From positions 38,639,123-38,703,122 of the forward strand of contig CM039463.1 of assembly GCA_022414725.1 (NCBI GenBank): 64,000 nt of DNA. The letters are read 5' to 3'. The stretch comes from Microglena sp. YARC. Taxonomy: Eukaryota > Chlorophyta > Chlorophyceae > Chlamydomonadales > Chlamydomonadaceae. Below the pieces are notes generated by a model. That model saw nothing but the letters and a program-made list of their open reading frames with translations. It was not told where the DNA came from and searched no databases. Positions 20,009-28,915 of the stretch are shown piece after piece. A program made the translations under genes and the position numbers. Every line of letters starts with the position of its first letter. Position 1 is the stretch's first letter.

Positions 20009-21900
20009 CCGCGGAAACTATACGAGATTCGAGACCTAGCTTTTCTTTTAGGCTATAGGCAGCAGCTTCTAGGAAGCTACCCAGGCTGGATATTCAGCCC
20101 AAACTAAAGCAAGCTTATGCTTTTGAAGCTGACATAATCATGGAGGGCGCAACTGGGCGTTACAGTTAGACGGAAAGATGAAATATAGTTATATATACCT
20201 TATGAGCCTTAAGTATTGGCAAACGGTATGGCAAACGACCCTTTGCCAAACCGGATTGGGGAATCAGCTTGAGACCACTCCAGTGGTTGGCTTTTGCCAA
20301 GTTACGGTTACCATGGTACTCTGTCTACTAAGCCCTAGCAGGTTAATTGTTCCTGATTTGAATTGCTACATGGTTTTCTTTTCAGCGAGCTAGGGCATAC
20401 TACTTTGTAAACATGTACTTGACCTAGAACTTGGTTACATGGCTCCAGCCGGCAATTTGGATGGCTGGAGCCATGTACCGTTCTGGCTACGTACTAAGCC
20501 CTAGCAAGTGTAATCCTCCTGGTTTGAATTGTTACATGGTTTTACAGCAAGCTTGGGCAGACAACTTGGTGAACATGTAACAAGGAAATGTGACAATAAC
20601 ATAAGACCCTTTACCAACTGTTTTTCAAGTCTGAGCTTGAGACAGTCAAAGCCATAGACCCCTTTGCCAAGTTAGTTTTGCCATGCTTTTCTGATACCCA
20701 CTTTTAGGGGGGACATGACATTTGCCAATATTTAATCTTGCCAATACTTAAGGCGCGTACGGGGTGGTTATCTAGGGTGCATATTTGATCAATTTGTAAC
20801 CGCGTTAAAAAAACAATCCACTACATTCTCTGGGTTTTAAAAATGCAGGGTACTAAAGGAGATGATTTGTCACAACGTGGGCTAGTTTGTATCAAAAATT
20901 TGTCCCCCCCCCCCCCCCCCCCCCCCCCCTCCTTCTCGACTCTTCCAACTTTTCTGCAGGGGTACCAGATGTTTTTCTTACGTCATCCTCCTGCTTTAGG
21001 GCTTAAAGACAAATAAAGACAAATAAAGACAACTGAACGGGTATGAATAAACATTGGTTCGATTTGGATAATGCTTATTTAAAATGGCTGTCCTGGTAAT
21101 GGAGCTATTGTGTGCTAGTGCACGGCCAGTGCAGGCAACCATACAGGCAATCCTCTGTGAGCTTAACGGATTCCGAGCCTGGTCCTGGAACGGAGGTACT
21201 GCCAATGGACACGTACTTCACGCGTATATGGTCTGCACGGCTCAGCAAGGGAATGTCGGGGCCGGGTCTTCAGGGTCCTTGGAGACTCGGGACTGGAGTT
21301 GACTGGGTCTTCAGGGTCTGGGCGGGGGGCGGGACTTTGTTGGGGCGAGTCAAGAAGCGATAAATACTCACGTGGAGAAAGGCAGGGACAGATTACCCCT
21401 AAACCCTAAAACCTGAACCCCCACCCCCGGTATAGCTTCACCCTACCGTCTTCAGGGTACTGAGACTCAGGTCTGAAGGTGACTGGGTCTTCAGGGTCTG
21501 GGTCTTTGGGGCGAGTCAAGATGCCATAGATACTCACGTGGAGAGAGGCAGGGACAGGGACAGAGAATAAGGAAATGCAAGTCAACTCAGCGTTACACCA
21601 CGTGAATTATAATGAATATTGTTACAATCTAGGCGTAGGCAAAATAGGCCAAAGGGACCGTGTAGGGCGTAAACGGAAAAAGCACTGATGAACTGAACCT
21701 CAAACAATTGTTTTATCGACGGAGGCCCTGAGTTCGTACTGCAGTGATCAGTTATATTATCATTAATTTATCTCAGGTCCCTTCTCTATTTATAGCATTT
21801 CATATGTCTATCAGGATCTTATGCAACTACAACTGTTCTACTTAGCCCCCCCAAAATATTCCTGGGCGGTACAGGTGAGTAAAAAAACGCCGGATTGTGA
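20009..21900. other. Intergenic stretch with local duplications
   Basis: A MITE-family half copy lies at 20040-20130. A unit around CTAAGCCCTAGCA...TTGAATTG.TACATGGTTTT is duplicated at about 20320-20430 and 20490-20590. Between them is a hairpin ACATGGCTCCAGCC...GGCTGGAGCCATGT (20445-20476). A poly-C tract lies at about 20906-20929. A GGGTCTTCAGGGTC...ACTCACGTGGAGA unit is duplicated at about 21265-21390 and 21450-21555. An inverted copy of the dispersed family seen at window position 30-60 lies at about 21665-21735. I see no convincing gene. Confidence 0.6.
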
Positions 21901-21903
21901 GGC

Positions 21904-22541
21904 TCAAGTAAAGCAAGATCCGGATTTACAATTGCAGTTGCTATCGCACTTGCATCCGCCGAGAGACTGCGACAAATTGCACTTGTCACAGTTGTTGCCG
22001 CCAGCGCATGGGGGGCGGTTGCACGTGCCGCACGCCCCAGCTGATGGGGAAGAGCCACCAGTTGGAGTTCCGGAGCCACCAGATGATGGGGATGAGCTTC
22101 CGGCACAAAGGTTGTTGTTGCAATGGGCAGCTGTGTTGCCACACCATCCACTTGTGCTGCAGCAGTAGCCAGACTGGCACTTGGCATTGCCAAAGTTCGG
22201 TCCGCACCTCCAGTCTGATCGGGAAGAGGCAGGGCAAGAGCCAGTTGGAGTTCCAGAGCCACCAGTTGGAGTTTCGGAGCCACCAGCTGGAGTTCCGGAG
22301 CCACCAGTTGGGTTTCCGGAGCCACCAGATGATGGGGATGAGCTTCCGGCACATAGGTTGTTGTTGCAGTGGGCAGCGGTGTTGCCACACCATCCACTTG
22401 TGCTGCAGCAGTAGCCTGACTGGCACTTGGCATTGCCAAAGTTCGGTCCACACCTCCAATCTGATCGGGAAGAGCCAGGGCAAGAGCTACCAGTTGGAGT
22501 TCCAGAGCCACCAGTGTTTGAGGATCCGGAGGATCCGGAAC
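21904..22541 (-). CDS. Secreted protein, last exon: two hevein (ChtBD1) domains and Cys-rich tail
   Basis: The third recognisable exon of a minus-strand gene. The reading frame has no internal Met, so a start-to-stop search misses it. It opens after CATTACAG with a Gly/Ser linker and then has two almost identical hevein domains with the signature CGPNFG, CQSGYCCSTSGWCG and HCNNNLC (22455-22340 and 22215-22100). Type 1 chitin-binding domains bind N-acetylglucosamine polymers through these aromatic and Ser positions. A linker of PTGG/GSGTP repeats joins them. The tail ACGTCNRPPC ... CKCDSNCNCKSGSC has 12 Cys and is unknown to me. The stop is TGA at 21906-21904. The entry phase matches the exon at 22959-23268. 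Confidence 0.88.
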
Positions 22542-22958
22542 CTGTAATGCGGAAATATTAGCTTAGCTTTCCAGAAGGACAGAGGATAGATACACCACCT
22601 CCCCAAGCAACTGTTTCCCATCCAGAAAGCAGCAGGAAATTTCAGGGAGACCTCTCCAAAGTGCACTCACCGCTTGTAGAGAAAGTGGGCCATATTACCC
22701 ACCCATCCCACCCTTCCCCCCACCCTGCAGGTACTTAGTATCCACCTTAGGCATGGCAGCAGTGTGGACTTGGTCACTAGGACCTTACATTGTCTTTATC
22801 CCACCCATCACCACCACCTCCAGGCCACAAACCCCACCCATAAACGCCACACACATCACCAATCATGCCATGAACCACCAACACGCACAACCCATAAAAT
22901 ACCCTCCCCCCCCTCCCCCCACCCCCACCCCTCCACCCTGCAGGTACATCGTATTCAC
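22542..22958 (-). other. Intron between DPBB and hevein exons
   Basis: The donor is CACCACAG|GTGAATAC and the acceptor CATTACAG|GTTCC. The upstream exon ends in phase 1 and the downstream exon begins with two bases, so the frame closes as TTG-SGSSG. The intron is rich in ACCC/CCACC repeats and duplicates part of its donor region (CCACCCTGCAGGTAC at about 22722 and 22933). Confidence 0.8.
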
Positions 22959-23268
22959 CTGTGGTGACGGGCGATATGGTTGTCAAGCTGTCAATGCTTC
23001 CAACCACCTTGTAGCACAGTGGCATGACAGATGATTCATCGGCCCCAGGACGCATTCCCACGGAGACGGGATAGCCCACGTTGTTCACATCAAACTTCGG
23101 GTTGCTTGGATCAAAGCCCAGCAGCTCACTAGCTGCCCACTTCTCAAGGTCGATCAACTTCCACTTCCTGTCCCCTGTGTTTGACTTACAGCAGCCTTCA
23201 CAGTCGGAGTCTGCACACACATCCAGCACTTGGACAGTCACGACTTTTGTGCTACCCTCAACCATCAC
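22959..23268 (-). CDS. DPBB (expansin/barwin-like) domain, second exon of the hevein gene
   Basis: A 310-bp exon between CCTTCAG|GTGATGG and CACCACAG|GTGAATAC. It encodes KVVTVQVLDVCADSDCEGCC, then a helix LIDLEKWAASELLGF and VNNVGYPVSVGMRP. The pattern of V.V.V.D.C..SDC.GCC, then a helix, then a final strand pair is that of a double-psi beta-barrel as in barwin and expansin-like secreted proteins that bind or loosen wall polysaccharide. Cys spacing suggests disulfides outside the cell. The first exon ends in phase 0 and this one starts in phase 0, so the two join as LLQKKLE-VMVEGS. Confidence 0.8.
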
Positions 23269-23841
23269 CTGAAGGCCAATGTGTCAGGTGTGATGTGTTA
23301 GGCTATCATGCTCTCTCTGCAAATTGAAAACCGTTATTTATTATTCGATTCGGGCTGGCCCCCTCAACCTCTCGCCTCGTAACAAGGCGTCCTATTAATC
23401 CATGTATTGATGTGTTAGGCCATTACGCGATTTCTGCAAATTGAAAACAAAACTGCTCACTCACACATAGGAGGTGGACACAAAGCCTGCAATACGGTTG
23501 CAGTACGCTCATTTTTGAACACCAGACTCCAAAGTTACAAACAACACTTATCACCCTGTCACCCCTCACCCTGTTACCACCGCTCCATAACAACCACCTC
23601 CACCCACCACCACCACCTACCTCCTACATCCACTCCCCTCCACCCCCCCACCCCCCGACCCAAACCACCTCCCCCCCCTCTCCACCCACCCACCCCAAAT
23701 CACCTGACATGCACCCACCCCAAACCACGTCTAGCTACCCACGTCCACCCCCCATCCACCTCGACCCCCCTTCATCCTCCTTCACCCCCACACTGCCCCC
23801 CCCCCCCCCCCCCCCTCCCCCCTCTCCACCCCTCGACCCAC

Positions 23842-24125
23842 CTCCAATTTCTTCTGCAGCAGTGATGGATCCCTACTATACGTTGATGCCATGCTCCAGC
23901 TCCTCACAGTCTCCTCCGGCCAGCGGCACTCCACAACACCCGTCCCGCCGTTCAACATCTTGGCACCTGGAGCGCAAGGTCCTTTTGCTGGCCCTGCAGT
24001 TACTGTAGAGAACTGGCCTGCCCAGCGGCAGCCACTATAGTCCACACACTCAACTGTGCCTGGTTTTGGCCAGCTGTCGTAGATGGTGCCCACTGCAGGG
24101 CTCCAGCCACTAGGGCAGATTGCTA
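23842..24125 (-). CDS. First recognisable exon of the DPBB-hevein gene
   Basis: It encodes ICPSGWSPAVGTIYDSWPKP, then GTVECVDYSGCRWAGQFSTV and TYSRDPSLLQKKLE. The GxxxYDSWPxPGxxECxxYxGCxWAGxF pattern is the N-terminal half of the DPBB-like family completed in the next exon. The donor is TTGGAG|GTGGGT at 23841-23842, and the acceptor is probably CCCCCAATAG near 24126. No signal-peptide exon could be found upstream because 24130-24890 is GT-rich low complexity. A partial copy of this exon start (NCPKALPRAPSIYDS) lies at about 24515-24560 and looks like a local duplication. Confidence 0.75.
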
Positions 24126-24129
24126 TTGG

Positions 24130-24900
24130 GGGCAGGTGTGGTTGGGCGGTTGGGTGTAGTTAGTTGGTTGCTGTTAGAAAAGGGTTGGTGTGGGTCGTGA
24201 GGGTGGCGTGGGTAGGTGGGGGTGGCGTGGGGGGTGGGGGGTGTTTGTGGAGTGTGTGTGTGTTTGTGGAGTGGGTGTGTGGGTGTGTGGGTGTGTGGTG
24301 TGTGGGTGGTGGTGGTGGTGGTGGTGGTGTTGGGGGGGGGGGAGTGGTGTGAGTAGGTAGGCGTGGCATGGGTGGTGGGGGGTGTTTGTGGAGTGTGTGT
24401 GTGTTGGTGGAGTGGGTGTGTGGGTGGGTGTGTGGGTGGTGGTGGTGGGTGGGGGGGGGGAGTGGTGTGAGTAGGTAGGGGAGGCATGGGTGGTGCGGAT
24501 GGGGGGGTGGTGCTGTCATAAATAGATGGTGCCCTTGGCAGGGCCTTGGGGCAGTTGTTTGCTGTTGGGGGCAGGGGTGTCATGGGTGGCGAGGGTGTCA
24601 TGGGTAGGTGTGGATGTAGTGTGTGGGTATGAGTGGTGTGTGTGGGGGGGTGATGAGTGGGTGTGCAGGTGGGTGGGTGACCGACGTGGGTAGGTAGGGG
24701 TTGGGTGGGGTGTGTGGGTGGAGGTGTGGGGGTGTCAGATGTGTGGGTGAGTGGTGCGGGTGAGTGGTGTGGGTAGGTAGGGGTCGCATGGGTGGTGCGT
24801 GGAGTGTGTGTGTGTGGGGGGGGTGGGATGGGGGGGTGGGGGTGGGGGTGGGGGTGGGGGGAATGGTAACTAGGGGTGGCGTGGATAGGCAGTTGCTTTG
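24130..24900. repeat. GTGG/GTGTG-rich low-complexity tract
   Basis: A long G+T-rich plus strand made of GTGGTG, GTGTGT and GGGTGGGTG units, with duplicated blocks ending in a truncated DPBB exon copy. It lies in the 5' intron or upstream region of the minus-strand DPBB-hevein gene. Long His/Pro/Thr frames on the minus strand here are artefacts of composition. Confidence 0.85.
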
Positions 24901-25044
24901 GTTGTTGTATGTTGGGAGCGTGGCAGGTGTATTTTGAAGGTAACTAGGGGTGGCGTGGGGTGGCGTGGGTAGGCAGTTGCTTTGGTTGTTGCATGTCTGA
25001 GTGTTTCAGGTGTATTTTGAAGGTAAAAAACAACATATTTTGTT

Positions 25045-25145
25045 TATGGCTGCATGCACCAGCTTCTATGAAGCTTCCCTGTCTAGCTATTCAGCCAGAC
25101 CTAAAGCAAGCTAGTGCATCTGGCAGCTGATAGCACCAGCTTGCC
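25045..25145. mobile_element. MITE-family fragment
   Basis: CACCAGCTTCTATGAAGCTTCC...AGCCAGACCTAAAGCAAGCTAGTGCA matches the left half of the family at 12184-12391. Confidence 0.6.
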
Positions 25146-25204
25146 ATAATAACTGAATACTGCAGGCTTAGCAGTTGGATGGCATGGGTAGGCAGTTGTT
25201 TGCT

Positions 25205-25310
25205 GTTGGTTGGTTGGTTGATTGGTTGGTTGGTTGGTTGGTTGGTTGGTTGGTTGGTTGGTTGGTTGGTTGGTTGGTTGGTTGGTTGGTTGGTTGGTTG
25301 GTTGGTTGGT
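25205..25310. repeat. TTGG microsatellite
   Basis: About 26 tetranucleotide units with one ATTGG variant near the start. Confidence 0.97.
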
Positions 25311-27660
25311 ATGGTGATGTCAAGTCCATGCCAGCTCCTTTGTCCATGCGTGTAAACAAGTTGTGAAGGTCAGCATGCATGTAGATCATATGGGTTGACT
25401 GAAACAGGTGCTTGTCTCCACACGAATGCTTGTGAAGCCATGCGAAGTGAAGGTCAGAATGCATGAAGATCAAATGGGTTTACTGAGGCTGGTGCTTGTC
25501 TCCATACGAATGCTTGGGAAGCCATGCGGTTTTTGTGAGTATACATGGTCTGGGATATACTTTTAATATGTATGTCTGTATCTCTTTGGACACAAGTCAG
25601 ACTCAGTTCAAACCCTCGGAGGGTCCTACTCTTGTGGTATCCGCACCTTCAGCGGAAACAAGCAACATGGCCAGGATGAAAAGTAGTGGCAAGACATCCA
25701 GCAGGGACAGGCTCCTAGACATTGTTGGACCTGTGTCAAGGATTGGCGGTGGGATATTTTCGAACTGATGATACTCCTTAGCAGGCGAAAGGCAAGGCAG
25801 CCGAGGGAAATCCAGCAACACTTTAAAACACATGGGAGATCGCACACACGACAATTGATTGAGTGCAGTGGGGGCTCCCTCCAATGTTCACACAACATCA
25901 GTCCATGGCTAGCTAATACCACCTTTCCCACCTCAGTTGCTAATTCGAACTATCTGGGCAAGAGGAATTGAATGATAACACTAACTTGCATTATTCCCAA
26001 CGGCCACATACACTGTCAGCAGGGCCATGCAAAATGCTTAGTTATGAATTTACTAAATTGGCACATTAATGCCAATTTAGTAAATTCAGGACACTGTCTC
26101 CTCACAACATTAAGCATGGTTGCTAGACAATTGCAAACCCAAGCTCAAATCCACCCTTGTTGAATCCGTTATCTATTGGGTGCCAATCACTTATGTTGTT
26201 GTTTTGACCCTAGCATGTAAGCTGAATCATGGCTCGCCTGTCAGGAATAATCTGAAGAATATCCATGCTGATAACCTCGTTACGCAGACACCAAGCCCTG
26301 CTTAAGTATCCCTCTCGACAGGCAGACGCGGCAGGTCCTCGCCACTCTGAGCGCGCGATACTCATCCCTCCAATATTCACAGTTAACACTTATACCGCAG
26401 ACCTGTCGCATATTGTGTGTCCTCCACCCCCTGCTCACGACAACGTGCTTAACCACCACCCACCCAACAACCCGCCCACCCAAGAACCCGATCACTAACA
26501 ACTCGCACCGCAACTCGGAACTCACAAAGCAACTAATAACTCGCTACGCGCACCGCAACAACTACCACTTCACAACTACCACATCGTATCTCCCACAGAC
26601 ATTTCACTCAGATCAGTGGTCACTCTGGTTGAGAATTTGCAACGCACCGGTCTTAATAATCGACAGTGGCCTCTGTCTGCTGGCGAGGAAAAGTTCCTGG
26701 ACTATCTGCGAGCGACACGTTGGCAAAGGAGTCTGTCAATGAAGAGCATTTGGGATACGTTGAGTGCGTGCGTGCGTGCGTGCGTGTGTGTGTGCTTTGC
26801 CTTGCCTTGCGTGCATTGGATGCGTTGGGACGAGGTGCAGGATGCAATCTAAGCGAGGATGGGGAGGGAGATCGGTCAATAATCTAGCGGGGTGCGATCC
26901 AGTCTGAATCATTCGAGTCTGCTAGGCCATGGAATTGAGTACGGATTTCCTTTTACAAAGCCACACAAATAGGTAGGGACGACTGCGAAATAGCTAAGAC
27001 TGAAGCAAATCGCGTCGTAGCAAAGAGCATTATCACACTGGGCTGGGCCAGGCTGGGCTGACGGATTTTACGCGAGAACGGGCAGCTACACAACCTGGCT
27101 GTGGACCAGCCCAGATATTGGGGCACCGTCGTACCTCCACACGTGACTGCCGGTTGTAGTTTGCCGCTGACGAGTGTTGGTGTTGTAATGTAAGGGAGAC
27201 TAGAGTTGCACCGACACCCTTCCCCAGGCACTTGCAAAAGCGAACAAAATAAAGAGTATCGGAAGCAGGTCGGAAGGACGAGGAACGAGTTGCCAGGGAG
27301 CACGACTTAGCGAGCCATATATAAACCGGCATGTATGGGCACGGGCACGGGAACAAGCATACGAACGTGCACGGTCGCTGCCTGCACCCGTTAACCGCGT
27401 GCGGGAGGGGAGGCCAGGATTCACTGTAATGCAGGCACAACATAGCATTCAAACTTACGCGTAGCTCTTGCGCAACAGATGGCTCCCAGGAGGGGTGGAG
27501 TCCAGCTCGATAGAAGATGCTGGATATTGATCGTGGTGAAGGCGCAGCTGGGCTTTTGTTGGTTGAAACAAAACAACTGCCAGGTCTAGATTGAGCTTCT
27601 GCGACCCGTTATATATGCAGATTTGCAGGCCTGCGATTGGTGAAAGAAGGTACTGGTATC
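25311..27660. other. Stretch with no recognisable gene
   Basis: It contains a short tandem duplication around TGCTTGTCTCCA(C/T)ACGAATGCTTG at about 25409 and 25491. A perfect 19-bp-arm hairpin lies at 26045-26088 and a GCGT/GTGT run at 26765-26790. Frames of up to about 140 codons exist at 26950-27450 on the minus strand but have no recognisable motifs. The frame at 25578-25768 on the plus strand has protein-like composition but no family I know. Confidence 0.5.
26045..26088. repeat. Perfect hairpin, 19-bp arms, 6-base loop
   Basis: TGAATTTACTAAATTGGCA, then the loop CATTAA, then the exact reverse complement. It could be the core of a small foldback element or an RNA stem. Confidence 0.9.
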
Positions 27661-27984
27661 GCACCCTTCACTTGCTGAATTGTGTGGCTGGCCCAGGGAG
27701 CTGCCTAGAAGCTGCTTCTAGTAGCCGAGAAGGAAAGCAGTGGCTTGTTGTCAATGTGTTCAACACCTATGTGTTCACATCACCGTGCCGCGGTCTAGCT
27801 CGCGCTCTGCTCTTGCTCGCGGTGCAATCTCACTGAATATTTCTCGGCTAACCCCACAACGCTGCACTGCATCTTTTGTGACGGTGCCCCCAGGGTCATC
27901 GCGTAGTCCGTTGGTCGGTAATGCATTATGCAATAACTAATGTGTAGCAAATGAAATATTGTTGTCCGTTTGGCCACAAGAAAC

Positions 27985-28110
27985 AAGTAACCCTGCCCCT
28001 AACTGTCGCGTACACCCTGGCTTTGGTCCGCTGCACTCGATTCCATTCACATGTCGCTCCGATAGCCAACACTCTCCGCAAAATTTCCTCGTCGCTTCCG
28101 ACGTGCCTGG
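27985..28110. repeat. Dispersed repeat family copy
   Basis: The segment around ACCCTGGCTTTGGTC.GCTGCACTCGAT ... TGTCGCTCCG ... CTCCGC matches 34845-34945 on the same strand and about 60865-60975 in the opposite orientation. Confidence 0.7.
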
Positions 28111-28204
28111 GACGTGTTCCAATCCAGTGTTGCAGAGGTGGCTCGCGAACAGGCTTCTGATCTGTTGTCCTGACTTGGATCATCACACTCACTTCCCAAC
28201 ATGA

Positions 28205-28301
28205 ATGGCTGCAGGCACAGGTGCTGATGACACTGGCATTGAGGCTCTGGAGGAGATCCCCACCAATGAGGCTGCTGTTGAAATCAAGTGCATGCTGCAA
28301 G
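28205..28301 (+). CDS. Exon of a small Cys-rich gene (5' part)
   Basis: The open frame from ATG 28205 reads ADDTGIEALEEIPTNEAAVEIKCMLQ and ends at a CAAG|GTACAG donor in phase 1. It may be an internal exon, because a GGCTGCAG|GCACAGG acceptor-like site overlaps the ATG. Joined to the exon at 28761 it gives MLQG-CTDL, in frame. I know no homologous family. Confidence 0.45.
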
Positions 28302-28440
28302 GTACAGTCAATGGCGCACGCGTTACCTACACGCCTAGAGTAGGGGGCTGCACACCAAAACCAATGCGTTGGCGTTTATTCACCTGCTGCTGCCACTGAT
28401 GACTGCCGTACTTGCCCTCCCTCTCCATACCCCATGCAAG

Positions 28441-28626
28441 CTGCACAGACCTAACCACTGTCAACAGCAAGGCTGTCTGCTCCTCTGGCTGCAACACCTA
28501 GAAGAGCCAGGGCAAGTGCACGAACGGCGACACTGTCCTTGGTGCAAGCGTCAAGGACGCAGTGTGCCGGGGCATGTGTGGCTCATGTGTTACAGGCGGT
28601 ACAGGCGATTCAAACAAGTATGATTT
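28441..28626 (+). pseudogene. Dead duplicate of the Cys-rich exon
   Basis: This copy matches the exon at 28761-28915 (CTDLTTVNSKAVCSSGCNT.KSQGKC...). It carries an in-frame TAG where the other copy has Trp, and it has lost a base at its acceptor (GCAAG|CTGC instead of CAG|GCTGC). Splicing it in would therefore break the frame. It retains a longer tail, CGSCVTGGTGDSNK. Confidence 0.7.
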
Positions 28627-28760
28627 TGCAAGGTAGTGTGTCCCCTATCTTGATCCACTTTGATTTTGTCCCGCTGCGCCCCTCGCCCTGAAATACACAG
28701 TGTTGGTGAGAGCAGGCTTAATCCATGCCCCTTTGCCCTCCCTCCCCATCACCCATACAG

Positions 28761-28915
28761 GCTGCACCGACCTGACCTCCGTCAACGGCCAGGCTGTATG
28801 CTCCTCTTGCTGCAACAGCTGGAAGAGCCAGGGCAAGCGCACAGACGGCAGCAATGTCCTTGGTGGTGCAAACCCCAAGAACACAGTGTGCCGGGGCAGG
28901 TGTGGCTCGTGTTGA
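28761..28915 (+). CDS. Cys-rich terminal exon
   Basis: It begins after CCCATACAG and encodes GCTDLTSVNGQAVCSSCCNS, then WKSQGKRTDGSNVLGG and TVCRGRCGSC, stopping at TGA 28913-28915. Seven Cys in about 50 residues suggest a secreted disulfide-rich protein. The family is unknown to me. Its acceptor phase fits the exon ending at 28301. A third, shorter acceptor-like remnant (CCCGATACAG|ACTGCCC) lies at about 29085. Confidence 0.55.

Noticed and set aside
21397..21413. Interstitial telomere (CCCTAAACCCTAAAACC)
   Set aside because: Only two units, too short to support a telomeric origin. It is merely compatible with a plant/algal-type repeat.
21986..22511. Long Leu/Ala/Val- and Trp-rich minus frames and Gln/Cys plus frames over the hevein exon
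   Set aside because: They are shadows. The hevein frame has the conserved Cys pattern and fits the splice phases.
24110..24601. His/Pro/Thr-rich minus-strand proteins
   Set aside because: These are low-complexity frames through the GT-rich tract, with no domains and no splice support.
26953..27452. Cys-rich minus-strand ORFs of 116 and 139 codons
   Set aside because: They overlap each other in different frames, and I see no family, splice or codon evidence.
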